A stretch of 64,000 nucleotides of DNA from JASHPR01 sp963842355 (GCA_963842355.1 CAWJGC010000004.1:806001-870000), one strand, 5' to 3'; positions 46,076-55,151 are shown, numbered from the stretch's first letter. Numbers and translations are program-made. Notes: generated from the letters alone by a model not told the origin.

Positions 46076-46398
46076 GGGCACCTCCTGCGAGTCGAGCGTC
46101 ACAGATTTGTCTTGAGTAAGAATGCGGCCAAATAAAGATTGCCACTCTCCAGGTCGATCCGGAAGAGTCAAAGGTCCTGTCGTAATTGTGCAACTAGCCC
46201 GCTATGAGGAGTCATCTCCCTGTGATTAAATATGGGTGAGAGTGAATTACCTGCGCAAAAACGACCTAACGACTTAAACGAAAAATCCCGCGCATCAGAG
46301 CGCACTACAGTGACAGTTATTACTGCAGTTGACGAGCCGATCCACCGGGTATAACAATTGAAGGAAGGCCCGGGCGGCAGCCCTTTTCCGTGCTGTGC
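46076..46398. promoter_or_regulatory. Divergent promoter region of the kai operon, 323 bases
   Basis: Clearly AT-richer than the surroundings (for example GTGATTAAATATGGG near 46230 and a run of CAAAAACGAC...CTTAAACG near 46255-46285). Holds the kai promoter on the minus strand and whatever drives the response-regulator fragment and kinase on the plus strand. No gene seen; I cannot assign exact -35/-10 boxes. Confidence 0.5.
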
Positions 46399-46563
46399 AT
46401 GGCAGAGCCTAATTCCCTGGGTTTCGCGTTCCGGCAGAAATGGGGTGTACGGAAACCGGTGAAGTTCTCCGAGTTCGCCGACGCGGTGAGTGCCCTCGGC
46501 CTGTTCTGGCTGCTCCTCAACGAGACCGTTACCGCGGTCATCCCCGACCGGAGTGAGCGATGA
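46399..46563 (+). pseudogene. C-terminal fragment of an Rcp1-like response regulator
   Basis: A 54-codon frame from the ATG at 46399. After 14 unrelated residues it reads GVRKPVKFSEFADAVSALG, LFWLLLNET, closely matching the end of the response regulator at 39534-40007 (VRKPVNFSEFARAVGTLG, VFWLLLSE). The phosphoacceptor region is missing. Its TGA overlaps the kinase ATG (ATGA), a relic of a regulator-kinase pair. It may still help ribosomes load onto the kinase gene. Confidence 0.75.
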
Positions 46564-48464
46564 GGTCCCCGGTGATTGGCGGACGCCAGCGCGCCGCACC
46601 AGAGCCTGGCGAGAAGGACGCGGCCCCCGGTCAAGGGCAAGCGGACGCACCGGCTCTGGCTCTGGACGACACGGATCCGGCCCGCTCCGGGGAGGATCAG
46701 GACGGAGCGGTCCCGGCGGAGCGCTCCGCCGCCCGACGGCCATCTTCGCTTCGGGTCATGGCACTCTTCGCGGCCGTTACCCTGCTGCCCCTGGGAGTCC
46801 TTACCTACACGGCCGTCACGTTGAGCAGCGATGCGATAACGCAGCAAGTGCAGGCGCAGGTGCGAAACCTGGCGGCGCTTGAGGCGCATGCTATTGCCGT
46901 CCGGATGGACGATACTCGTACGTTGGTCGGATTAAGTGCCACGGGCCCCGCGCTGATCACCGACCTCGGCAACGGCAACCCGCACTCCCGCAACCTGCCG
47001 GCGCTGCAAGGCGTGTTGCAGCATGTCCTGACCAGCGATCCGGGGTTCGCGTCCATGGGAGTTGTCGACCCGTCGGGGCGACTGGTCGCTGATGCGCCGC
47101 CGGCGCCCTCGCTCATCGGGCGGGACTTCAGCGACCGGGACTGGTTCCAGGTGGTCAGCCGGACGGGCAAGGCCTACGTAGCCTCGGCGGTTGAAAGCGC
47201 ACGGAGCGGGCACCCCTTGTTGGTAGCGGTCGCCGCCCCGATCCGGGTCCCGTCCTCCTCGGCGGGATCCTCGCCGGTCATCGGATACCTGTCGGCTGGC
47301 TTATCTCTCGCCGCCGTCCAGCAGTATGCCACCGGCTTCGAGCGCGGGCAGGCGGTGAGCCTCACCGTCACCGATCAGCACGGCGTGATCCTGGCCGCGC
47401 CGGGACAGCGCCCCGGACTGGTGTCGGCCGCCCGGGACCCGCGGGTTCACCGTGCCCTGGCCGGCCAGGCCGGCGTCATGTCCGTGGTCGTCAACGGCGT
47501 CCGGACGCTGTCTGGCTACGCACCCGCCGGCGATCTCGGGTGGACCGTGCACGCGGACGTCCCGGAGTCCACCGCGTTCGCCGCGGCCGGCCGCCTCCGG
47601 CTGACGGTCGGGGCCACCGCGAGCGCGCTCGCGCTCGCGCTCCTCTTCGGGGCTTTCCTGCTGGGCCGGGCGTGGCGGGAGCGGGCGACCGCCCAAGCCA
47701 CGATCCGCGTGCTCAATGCCAACCTGGAGACCCGGGTGGAGCAGCGCACGGCCGACCTGGAGCGGTCGAACAAGAACCTGGAGGCATTCACCTATTCGGT
47801 ATCGCACGACCTGCGCAGCCCCTTGCGGGCGCTGAGCGGATTCAGCGACGCCCTGACCGAAGAGTACGGCGACCGTCTCGGTGATGCCGGGCGTGACTAC
47901 ACGGCCCGCATCTCGGCGGCCAGCGAGCGGATGGGCAGCCTCATCGACGACCTCCTGCACCTGTCCCGGATATCGCGAACCGAGATGCACCTGGAGGCCG
48001 TGAACCTCAGCGCCGAGGTGACCAGCGTGGCCGACGACCTTCAGCGCCGCGACCCGGGCCGTCGCGCCCGCTTCGCCATCCAGGATGCGGTGTGGGTACG
48101 GGCTGACCGAGGCCTCATCCGCACCGTGGCGGAGAACCTGCTGGAAAACGCCTGGAAGTTCACGTCCCATCGGCCGGAGACCTGCATCGATTTCGGCACG
48201 ATGCCCCCCGGTGACGGCGCCGTCTGCTGCTACGTGCGCGACAACGGGGCCGGTTTCGACCCGGCCTATGCGGGCAAGTTGTTCCAGCCCTTCGAGCGGC
48301 TGCACTCGACCTCGGAATTCCCGGGCTCGGGTATCGGCCTGGCCAGTGTGCGACGGATCGTGGAACGGCACGGAGGCCGCACGTGGGCCGAGGGCATGGT
48401 CGACGGGGGCGCCACGTTCTACTTCACTATCGCCACCGGGCCAGCTAATGCCGGATCGCAGTAG
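46560..48464 (+). CDS. Membrane sensor histidine kinase with extracellular Cache-like domain
   Basis: 634 residues. Disordered N-terminus to about 60, TM1 (VMALFAAVTLLPLGVLTYTA), extracellular double-Cache-like sensor about 85-340 (DPGFASMGVVDPSGRLVADA, DRDWFQVVSRTGKAYVASAV), TM2 (LALALLFGAFLLG), HisKA with His near 418 in TYSVSHDLRSPLRALSGF, HATPase NLLENAWKF, DNGAGFDPAYAGKLFQPF, GSGIGLASV. The kinase core is strikingly like that of the kai-operon kinase, pointing to duplication. Divergent from the kai operon. Confidence 0.92.
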   Translation: MRSPVIGGRQRAAPEPGEKDAAPGQGQADAPALALDDTDPARSGEDQDGAVPAERSAARRPSSLRVMALFAAVTLLPLGVLTYTAVTLSSDAITQQVQAQVRNLAALEAHAIAVRMDDTRTLVGLSATGPALITDLGNGNPHSRNLPALQGVLQHVLTSDPGFASMGVVDPSGRLVADAPPAPSLIGRDFSDRDWFQVVSRTGKAYVASAVESARSGHPLLVAVAAPIRVPSSSAGSSPVIGYLSAGLSLAAVQQYATGFERGQAVSLTVTDQHGVILAAPGQRPGLVSAARDPRVHRALAGQAGVMSVVVNGVRTLSGYAPAGDLGWTVHADVPESTAFAAAGRLRLTVGATASALALALLFGAFLLGRAWRERATAQATIRVLNANLETRVEQRTADLERSNKNLEAFTYSVSHDLRSPLRALSGFSDALTEEYGDRLGDAGRDYTARISAASERMGSLIDDLLHLSRISRTEMHLEAVNLSAEVTSVADDLQRRDPGRRARFAIQDAVWVRADRGLIRTVAENLLENAWKFTSHRPETCIDFGTMPPGDGAVCCYVRDNGAGFDPAYAGKLFQPFERLHSTSEFPGSGIGLASVRRIVERHGGRTWAEGMVDGGATFYFTIATGPANAGSQ

Positions 48465-48476
48465 GGCTTGAGCGCT

Positions 48477-50219
48477 ATGTCGCATATCGCGAGCGCCGAG
48501 GTCTGGTATGAAGCGGTGACGAGCCTGGCGGACCGGGCGGAGGATCTCACCGACCCAACCGCCACCTATGTCGACACGGCCTTTCTGGCCACGCTGCGGA
48601 ACAAGCGAAGCCAGATCATCTTCGGCCGTCGCGGAACCGGGAAGACGCACCTTTTCCGCCGCCTTCTGGATGAGCTGCTTACTCGTTTCGACGAATTGCG
48701 AATAGTGCCGGTCTATGTCGACGGAGCCACGCTCGAAGGGTCCATAGCGCTCTATCGTGATCCTGCTGCCATCGCTTTGGGTCTCTATGTGGAACTGCTG
48801 CGGCGCACGGTCAGCGAGCTTTCCCTGTTCATAGGCGGCAAGCTCCGGCCCGGCCTGCTCGACCGGCTCTTCTCTGGCTCCAAGCGAGATCAGCTTGCCC
48901 AAGTTCGCGAAGCGGTGAGCGGCCTCGACCGGCTGCTGGAACAAGGTAAGGTCCGGATGCTTCCCATGGGGGAGGCATCGGCAGAATTCGAAAACCTTGA
49001 CGAAGCAGTGTCGAGCCGCCGCCTGGCCGCCGGGGGAAATGCATCCGCGACCTTGTCGGATCCGAGGTCGCTGGGGATAAAGCTGGAGGCGTCCGTCGAG
49101 AAAGACCTGAAGAAGACCGCGAAGAGAATGACAACCCGCAAGGTGGGCGGTGAGACCTACCTGCCTTTCGCCGAGGTCACGGAGCTCATCCGCCGGCTGC
49201 TGGCCACGCTGGGTGACGCGACTCTGGCCATCCTCATAGATGAGTGGTCCTCTCTGGGCAACGACGAGGTCCAGCCGTTGCTTGCTCAGCTTCTCCGGCT
49301 GACCGCGCGAGGAGGGATATGCCTCAAGCTGGCCTGCATTCCAGGGCGAACAAAGCTCTTCCTGCCAGGCGCTTCGGGGGGGATGCGAAACTCCATCGGC
49401 CTTGAGCTCGGGGACGACATCACGGCTGACGTCGACCTCGATTCGGTGGTCTTCGTTGACAACGACATAAAGCAGCTGGCAGCGTTCTTCATGTCATTGC
49501 TCCAGCATCATATAGGAATTGTGATTCCAGAAATCTCGAACGTGACCCTCGACAGCTTCTCCAAGTATGTCCTGAGCGAAAGAATGAACGATCCGCGCGT
49601 GCTGGCCGAACTGTGCCACGCCTCGAGCGCCGTACCACGCGACTTCATCAACGTCTTCCGCCAGGCAACGATCATGCAACGAGCAGCGGGATCCGACCAG
49701 ATGACGGCGGCCCACGTCCGGTCCGCGGCTCGCAATGTCTATGAAGGCAAGCGCTCGAACCTGGCGAGCACCAGGCCGGATGAGCTCCGCCTGCTGGATC
49801 GCATATACCGCAAGGTCGTCCTAGGCCAGCAGAGCTATTTGTTCCTGATCGAGGCATCGCTCGTGGATCATCCTCGGATCGTGGAGTTGTTTACCGCGAA
49901 ACTCATACATAGAACGGCCGCCACCTGGCTCGATCCGTCCAGCCTCATCTCGTACGTCTACTATATGGTTGATTACGGAACCAGCATCGAGCTATTGCGT
50001 AAGGTCGGCGCCAAGGCCTGGGACGATCTCACTCACGGAACGACGGGTTTTATGTCCGTCGAGTTCTTCAAGCCCGGCGGGAATCGCCCTCTGCTGGACC
50101 TGGTGCTCGATAACCTGGTCGGCTCCTTCGCTGAGGCGCGCCTCGACGCCGAGCCCGCGAAGCTGATCGTGGACCTGGCGATGATCGAACGGGACTCACC
50201 AGCCGCCCCGGGTCCGTGA
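48477..50219 (+). CDS. ORC/CDC6-like AAA ATPase of unknown role
   Basis: About 580 residues from the ATG at 48477 (an upstream TTG at 48468 lies in the ribosome-site region). Walker A IIFGRRGTGKTHLFRRLL near 48, Walker B LAILIDEWSSLG near 245, sensor-like KLACIPGRTKLF. A charged insertion (about 125-225) and a C-terminal helical/winged region follow. Such stand-alone ATPases appear in mobile or defence contexts, but no effector nuclease is adjacent. Codon use is less GC-biased than neighbours (many ATA, AGA, TTG-type codons), hinting at acquisition. Overlaps the convergent receiver gene by 24 bases. Confidence 0.65.
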   Translation: MSHIASAEVWYEAVTSLADRAEDLTDPTATYVDTAFLATLRNKRSQIIFGRRGTGKTHLFRRLLDELLTRFDELRIVPVYVDGATLEGSIALYRDPAAIALGLYVELLRRTVSELSLFIGGKLRPGLLDRLFSGSKRDQLAQVREAVSGLDRLLEQGKVRMLPMGEASAEFENLDEAVSSRRLAAGGNASATLSDPRSLGIKLEASVEKDLKKTAKRMTTRKVGGETYLPFAEVTELIRRLLATLGDATLAILIDEWSSLGNDEVQPLLAQLLRLTARGGICLKLACIPGRTKLFLPGASGGMRNSIGLELGDDITADVDLDSVVFVDNDIKQLAAFFMSLLQHHIGIVIPEISNVTLDSFSKYVLSERMNDPRVLAELCHASSAVPRDFINVFRQATIMQRAAGSDQMTAAHVRSAARNVYEGKRSNLASTRPDELRLLDRIYRKVVLGQQSYLFLIEASLVDHPRIVELFTAKLIHRTAATWLDPSSLISYVYYMVDYGTSIELLRKVGAKAWDDLTHGTTGFMSVEFFKPGGNRPLLDLVLDNLVGSFAEARLDAEPAKLIVDLAMIERDSPAAPGP

Positions 50220-51377
50220 TGGCGCACCTGGGATACGGTCAGCCTGACCGGGCAGGACGATCCGGGCTCGCCACTGCCGCTCGCCGAGCGTCGCTTCGGT
50301 GCTGGCCCCCAGCGCGCAGGCGAGCCCGGCCAGCGCGGCCTGCGTCGCCGCCGGGTCGCCGGACAACTCGTCTCCGGCGGCAGCGGTGAGGGTCAGTTCG
50401 ATCCGGATCGGGGGTTCCGGCGTCCGCACCGCGACATGCGCGCGCACGGGCTGGCCGTCGGACAGCATCACGAGCAGCATCAACTCGACGACATCGACGA
50501 TGACCGGTACCTCGGCCGCCCCGGGCACCGCCGCCAGCGGGCCGGCGTCCACGGTGGCCGGCGCCGCGAGCAGCCATGCGGTCCGCTGCTGCAGGGCGGG
50601 CGCAAGCTGGGTCTCGGGCGTGAGGAACGGCCAGTTCCCGTCGATCAGCCAGCGCAAAGACGCGGCAGCGGCGTTCAGCCGCCGCAGCATGCCGTCAGAG
50701 CGCGCGGCCAGGCCGGATGGCTCCGACCGGGAGATCATCTGCAGCTCGAGGGTTAAGGCGGTGAGTTCCTGGATGGGGCCGTCGTGGATAAAATCGACCA
50801 GCTCACAGCGTTCCTGCGCGCGAAGCTGGCGGACGAAACCGAGTAGCTGCCAGGCCCGGGACTCGTCGGCGGGCCGCTGATCCCCTTCCGGCGATACGGA
50901 TCCCGGTTCCGGGGCGGGCGCTGTGACGGCACCGGGCCCGCGCCGCGCGGCCGCAGGCTCGCCCTGGCCGGCGCCCGGACGCGGGAGCGGTACCGGACCC
51001 GCGCCGTCCGCGCCGTCCGCGCCGACCAGGGCGCGCACGGCGCCGATGAGCTGGCCTGGATTGAACGGCTTGGACAGGGACGCGACGCCGTCCGGCAGCG
51101 GGCCAGCGGCTCCGCCGGTCATCACCAGGCAGCGCCCGGCCGCGGCCGGGTCTTCCGCCAGCAGCGCTTCGACCAGGTCCAAGCCCCGCTCCGGGCCGAG
51201 GTGGGCGTCCACCAGCACGGCGTCGTAGCCGCCCGGGTCCATCTCCCGGGCCGTCGCCAGCGTGTCCGCGACGTCCACCTCGTAGCCACCGGCGCTGAGC
51301 GCGCGGCGGATCAGGACCCGGATCTCGGCGAGGTCGTCGACCACGAGAACTCGTCGGCCACCTGGGCTACCCGTCAC
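50196..51377 (-). CDS. Receiver fused to HisKA_3-like dimerisation domain with degenerate ATPase region
   Basis: 393 residues from the GTG at 51377, 8 bases after GAAGGGG. Receiver about 10-125 (RVLVVDDLAEIRVLIRRAL, AVLVDAHLGPERG, SLSKPFN). Pro/Gly-rich linker, then a DHp helix with a histidine in VDFIHDGPIQELTALTLEL, like NarX/DesK-type kinases. The C-terminal 130 residues have no N-box or GxG ATP-binding motifs. It could be a phosphotransfer or phosphatase protein rather than a kinase. Divergent from the NarL/DosR-type regulator, a likely partner. Confidence 0.75.
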   Translation of the reverse strand: MTGSPGGRRVLVVDDLAEIRVLIRRALSAGGYEVDVADTLATAREMDPGGYDAVLVDAHLGPERGLDLVEALLAEDPAAAGRCLVMTGGAAGPLPDGVASLSKPFNPGQLIGAVRALVGADGADGAGPVPLPRPGAGQGEPAAARRGPGAVTAPAPEPGSVSPEGDQRPADESRAWQLLGFVRQLRAQERCELVDFIHDGPIQELTALTLELQMISRSEPSGLAARSDGMLRRLNAAAASLRWLIDGNWPFLTPETQLAPALQQRTAWLLAAPATVDAGPLAAVPGAAEVPVIVDVVELMLLVMLSDGQPVRAHVAVRTPEPPIRIELTLTAAAGDELSGDPAATQAALAGLACALGASTEATLGERQWRARIVLPGQADRIPGAPSRTRGGW

Positions 51378-51575
51378 GGCGTCAACCCCTTCGAAATGCG
51401 GTCGGCTCGCCGCGACCCGGGCCGCGCACGTGACGCGACCGGCGGTGCGGTCAGGGAATACCCAGAGTAGCATTACGCTTACGACTGGTTAGTAAGAAGG
51501 GACATTGCCGGGCCAGGCCCGAGCAGATCCCTCGGCGCCGCCCCCGAGCGGCCGGACGCGCGGGAAGGGCCGCAG

Positions 51576-52274
51576 ATGACGAAGACCAGCGGGCCGGAGA
51601 CCAGCGGGCCGGAGACCAGCGGCGGACAGGCGCGCATCAGCGTCTTTCTCCTCGACGATCACGAGATCGTCCGGCGCGGGGTGCGGGATCTCCTGACCGA
51701 CGAACCGGACATCGACGTGATCGGAGAGGCCGGGACCGCGGCGTCGGCCCTGGATCAGATACCGGTGCTGCGGCCGGACGTGGCCGTGCTCGACGTGCGA
51801 CTGCCGGACGGCGACGGCGTGCAGGTCTGCCGGGAGATCCGTTCCACGCATCCCGAGATCGCCTGCCTGATGCTCACCTCGTACGGCGACGATCAGGCGC
51901 TGCTCGGCTCGATCATGGCGGGCGCCGCGGGCTACGTGTCGAAGCAGACCTGCAGCTCCGACCTCGTCCGGGCGGTGCGCACGGTGGCCGCCGGCGGGTC
52001 GACGCTGGATGTGGACGCGGCGCGGCGGGTCATGGAGCAGCTGACCGAGCGGCTGGCCACCGTCGGCCCCCTTTCGGTGCTGACCGAGCCGGAGAAGCAG
52101 GTCCTGGAACTGATCGGCCAGGGGTTAACCAACCGGGAGATCGCGGAGCGCATGTCGCTGCCCGAGAAGACCGCCAAGGACCACGTGTCCTCCCTGCTGG
52201 CCAAGCTGGGCATGCAGCGGCGCGCCCAGGCCGCGGCGTTTGCGGCCCAGCTAGCCGAGAACAGAAGCGATTGA
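51576..52274 (+). CDS. NarL/DosR-like response regulator
   Basis: 232 residues. Receiver (ISVFLLDDHEIVRRGVRDLL, VAVLDVRLPDGDG, GYVSKQ) and LuxR-type HTH (LTNREIAERMSLPEKTAKDH, VSSLLAKLGMQRRAQAAAFA). The AEKT/PEKTxKxxVSxLLAKLGMxRRxQAA pattern is that of the DevR/DosR group, which controls hypoxia and dormancy genes in mycobacteria. The N-terminus holds a duplicated SGPET pentapeptide. Divergent from the receiver/DHp gene across about 200 bases. Confidence 0.9.
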   Translation: MTKTSGPETSGPETSGGQARISVFLLDDHEIVRRGVRDLLTDEPDIDVIGEAGTAASALDQIPVLRPDVAVLDVRLPDGDGVQVCREIRSTHPEIACLMLTSYGDDQALLGSIMAGAAGYVSKQTCSSDLVRAVRTVAAGGSTLDVDAARRVMEQLTERLATVGPLSVLTEPEKQVLELIGQGLTNREIAERMSLPEKTAKDHVSSLLAKLGMQRRAQAAAFAAQLAENRSD

Positions 52275-52430
52275 CCGGCGGGCTGAGGATTCGCAGCGGA
52301 ATAACCCGCCGCCTTGCCTCCATCCGGTCAGTCTTGTCGTACGCGGGCGCAGGGGCGCGGCAGGGTCCGCCCCGCGCTCGGCTACCCGGGGTACCCCGCC
52401 GCCTCCTGGCCAAAGAGCGCCACTTATTTT

Positions 52431-52459
52431 ACGTGCTACACTTATGCTGTGTTACACGT
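52431..52459. promoter_or_regulatory. Inverted repeat upstream of the toxin-antitoxin pair
   Basis: ACGTGCTACAC (52431-52441) and GTGTTACACGT (52449-52459) form an 11-base inverted repeat with two mismatches around TTATGCT, directly before the AGGAGG of the antitoxin. A typical place for autorepression by a ribbon-helix-helix antitoxin. Confidence 0.6.
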
Positions 52460-52467
52460 AGGAGGCG

Positions 52468-52707
52468 GTGGCGGTGTCCAACCTAACCCTGGCGGTCGAC
52501 GAAGAGATCCTGCGGAAGGCGCGCATCCGTGCGCTACAGCGCGGAACGTCGGTGAACGCCCTCGTCCGCGACTACCTGGAGCGGCTCGCCGGGGAATCGC
52601 AGGCCGCCGGGGGGATAGCCGAATTCCTCGCCGCGGTCGAGGGGTCTGGTGCCAGCAGCGGTCGCGGCGGTCGCGCGTGGACGCGCGATGAGCTCTATGA
52701 GCGGTAA
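52468..52707 (+). CDS. VapB-like ribbon-helix-helix antitoxin
   Basis: 79 residues from GTG at 52468 (GTG at 52474 also possible) after GGAGG. NLTLAVDEEILRKARIRALQ, GTSVNALVRDYLERLAGE is a ribbon-helix-helix DNA-binding domain; the C-terminal half is a flexible toxin-neutralising tail. Overlaps the toxin start by 20 bases, so the two are co-translated. Confidence 0.85.
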   Translation: MAVSNLTLAVDEEILRKARIRALQRGTSVNALVRDYLERLAGESQAAGGIAEFLAAVEGSGASSGRGGRAWTRDELYER

Positions 52708-53122
52708 GTCCTTCGTCGACAGCAACATCGTGGTCTATTCAGTGGACGAGAGTCCCGACGAGCGCGTCAAACATCAGGCAGCGGTACGGCTGCTGACCAG
52801 CGAGCCCGACGACCTGGTGATCAGCACACAGGTGCTGCAGGAGTTCTACGTCGCGGTGACCAGGAAGCTCTCCCATCCGCTGGATGAGGAGCGAGCCGCA
52901 AGAGCCATCCGCGGCCTGGCCAAGCTTGACGTCGTAGGAATCGACGTACCGCTGGTCATGGCCGCCGTCGATACATCCAGGACCGCGAAGCTGTCCTTGT
53001 GGGACGCGTTGATCATCGAGGCCGCACGGCAGGCCGGTTGTGCCCGGGTGTACTCGGAGGACATGTCGGATGGCCAGGAAATCCGGGGGGTCAGGGTGGA
53101 GAACCCGTTCCTGGCCGCATGA
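52688..53122 (+). CDS. VapC-like PIN-domain ribonuclease toxin
   Basis: 144 residues from the ATG at 52688 (ATG at 52697 possible). PIN active-site acids: Asp in KSFVDSNIVVYSVDE, Glu in VLQEFYVAVTR, Asp in LSLWDALIIEAA and YSEDMSDGQ. Cleaves RNA, usually tRNA or rRNA, when freed from the antitoxin. Complete gene; pair appears functional. Confidence 0.9.
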   Translation: MSSMSGKSFVDSNIVVYSVDESPDERVKHQAAVRLLTSEPDDLVISTQVLQEFYVAVTRKLSHPLDEERAARAIRGLAKLDVVGIDVPLVMAAVDTSRTAKLSLWDALIIEAARQAGCARVYSEDMSDGQEIRGVRVENPFLAA

Positions 53123-53166
53123 CGACACCGCGCCTCCCGAAAGCACCGCTGGTCGGCGCCGGGTAG

Positions 53167-53555
53167 CTAACCTTTGACGTAGGCGAGCTTCTCGGTGACC
53201 TTGCCGTCTCTCACGGTGAAGACGTCGACGCCCCGCACGTGGCCGCCGGCCAGTCGTACCGCCAGCGTTGCACGACGTGGGAGCCCGCGGCGAACGAGTC
53301 CTCGACCGTGAACTGGCTGGCCACGTCGTCGAAGATCGGCTTCCAGGCGGCGCGGATGGCGGCATGGCCGACGTGACGGGCGCCGTCCGGCGCGGGCGAG
53401 GTCGCCTCGAACACGCAGTCCTCGCTGGTCAGGGCCAGCGCAGCGTCGAGGTCGTGACCACCCCACGCCGTGTTGAACCGGGCCACGACGTCGGCGGCGG
53501 TTTCCGCGTGCGACGGGTCGGCCGCGCCCACGCCAGCACTGATTCTTTCGGCCAT
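53167..53555 (-). pseudogene. SnoaL-like (NTF2-fold) protein with one-base frameshift
   Basis: From ATG 53555 the frame reads ADVVARFNTAWGGHDLDAAL, ALTSEDCVFEATSPAPDG, HAAIRAAWKPIFDD, then breaks at about 53245 and continues in another frame as GGHVRGVDVFTVRDGKVTEK to the stop at 53167. Adding one base after the TGG of YDW restores a normal ester-cyclase/SnoaL-like protein of about 128 residues. Real decay or sequencing indel. Confidence 0.7.
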
Positions 53556-53609
53556 GACAGCCTCCCCCGGTGAGCCGGACCCGCCCGGCGGATCCGGACC
53601 GCTGACTCA

Positions 53610-53795
53610 TCAGTAGGCCAGATAGTGCCTGCATACCACTGAGTCCGGTGCACTTCCACGGGCTGTTCGCGATTTGAGCGGCCCGAGACACTCACATTCC
53701 GGGCACTGGTAACGGTCCAGGCGGTACCGGACGCGGGCGGCGTCATGATCGTGGTAGCCCAGTGACAGCGGGCGTAGCCAGCCGGCCACGATCAT
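53610..53795 (-). CDS. Possible small hypothetical protein
   Basis: 61 codons with a CPECEC Cys cluster in a YRLDRYQCPECE context and balanced composition for this genome. It fills most of a 285-base gap between two minus-strand genes. No ribosome site is clear and no family is recognised, so this is tentative. Confidence 0.25.
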   Translation of the reverse strand: MIVAGWLRPLSLGYHDHDAARVRYRLDRYQCPECECLGPLKSRTARGSAPDSVVCRHYLAY

Positions 53796-53840
53796 GAAAT
53801 CGTCAGCTACGGACCATGCGTGGTGATCACCAACTCGTGG

Positions 53841-54941
53841 TCAGCGGAGGAACCGCTGCAGGCAGGCGGCGATCCGCTCGGTGGCCTTGCCGTCGCCGAA
53901 CGGGCAGGGGATCGCGGCCAGGCGCCGGCTCAGCCCGGCGTCGCTGATCAGTTGCCTGCCGACGTCGGCGATCGCCGGGCCGGGCCGGACAAGGCGGGCG
54001 AATCCGGCCTCGACGGACTCCGGGCGCTCGGTAGAGTTCCTGACCACGATCAAGGGCCGCTTGAGCACCGTGCATTCTTCCTGAACGCCCCCGGAGTCGG
54101 AGACCAGCAGCCGGGCGAGCCGGGCCAGGCCGAGGAACGTCCGGTGGTCGACCGGCGGGAGCGGGCGGAGCCGGTCGAGGGCCGCGGCCAGGCCGTGCCG
54201 GTCCGCGGCGGCCCTGGTGCGCGGATGCAGCGGCAGCAGCACGGGGAGTCCCAGCTTGCTCAGCCCGTCGAGGATGGTCTCCAGCCGGGCCGGGTCGTCG
54301 GTGTTCTCCGGCCGGTGGATCGTGGCCAGGACGTAGTGGCCGGGGTCGGCGCCGAGCTCGGCTGCGATCTCGCGGGCCGCCGCGTCGTCGGGCAGCATGC
54401 CCAGGGTGGCCTCCACGATGGTGTTGCCCGTGAGCTCGATCTTCTCGGCCGGGACGCCCTCGGCCCTTAAGTTGGCGACGGCCCGGGGGGTCGGGGCGCA
54501 GTGCAGGTCCGCGAGGACGCCGGTGACGCACCGGTTGATCTCCTCCGGCATGTCCCGGTCGCGGGACCGCAGGCCGGCCTCGACGTGGACCACCGGCACG
54601 CCCGCGTAGCTCGCCGCCTGCGCCCCGGCCGACACGGTGTTGGTGTCCCCCTGCACCACGACCGCGGCGGGCGGCTCGGCGCAGAACATGGTCCCTAACT
54701 GCTCGATGATCCGCCCGACCTGCGCGTGCCGCGGTGCCCCGCAGATGCCGGCCAGGGTCCGCGCCTGGCGGATCCCGGCCGCGGCGAGGAACACCCCGGA
54801 CAGCTCCTGGTCCTCGTGCTGGCAGGTGTGCACCAGCCTCCCGGCGGGGCCCAGGATGCGGGCCAGCGGCGCGAGCTTCACTATTTCCGGGCGCGTCCCG
54901 ACGACCATGGCAATATGACGAGAATCGTCACTCTGTAACAT
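53841..54941 (-). CDS. wecB: Non-hydrolysing UDP-N-acetylglucosamine 2-epimerase
   Basis: 366 residues, full length. VVGTRPEIVKLAPLARIL at the N-terminus, VVVQGDTNTVSAGAQAA, HVEAGLRSRDRDMPEEINR, TGNTIVEA, ATIHRPENTD, LVSDSGGVQEE, RNSTERPES are all WecB signatures. Converts UDP-GlcNAc to UDP-ManNAc for cell-wall polymers or glycolipids. No other sugar genes are adjacent. Upstream 54990-55000 has a duplicated ACGAGAAT word. Confidence 0.93.
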   Translation of the reverse strand: MLQSDDSRHIAMVVGTRPEIVKLAPLARILGPAGRLVHTCQHEDQELSGVFLAAAGIRQARTLAGICGAPRHAQVGRIIEQLGTMFCAEPPAAVVVQGDTNTVSAGAQAASYAGVPVVHVEAGLRSRDRDMPEEINRCVTGVLADLHCAPTPRAVANLRAEGVPAEKIELTGNTIVEATLGMLPDDAAAREIAAELGADPGHYVLATIHRPENTDDPARLETILDGLSKLGLPVLLPLHPRTRAAADRHGLAAALDRLRPLPPVDHRTFLGLARLARLLVSDSGGVQEECTVLKRPLIVVRNSTERPESVEAGFARLVRPGPAIADVGRQLISDAGLSRRLAAIPCPFGDGKATERIAACLQRFLR

Positions 54942-55151
54942 TTCCGCTCTCTTGCCGGCATAATAAGTCGGTCATACGAGAATACGAGAATACGGTGCTT
55001 ACGCCCGTTTCTCGTTCTTGCCGGATTCTGCCGGCCCCGTCGCTGAATTAAATCACGACGTCGACTAGCGCTACGGGGGATTTCGCGGAAGCGCGTGCCA
55101 GCCGAGTTGCTGCTTGTTTCGCCATGGTTTCCGGATGCTGCCCCAGGGTCG

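Noticed and set aside
51484..51575. DosR-box-like GGGACATTGCCGGG upstream of the DosR-like regulator
   Set aside because: The second half does not match the inverted GTCCC half-site well enough.
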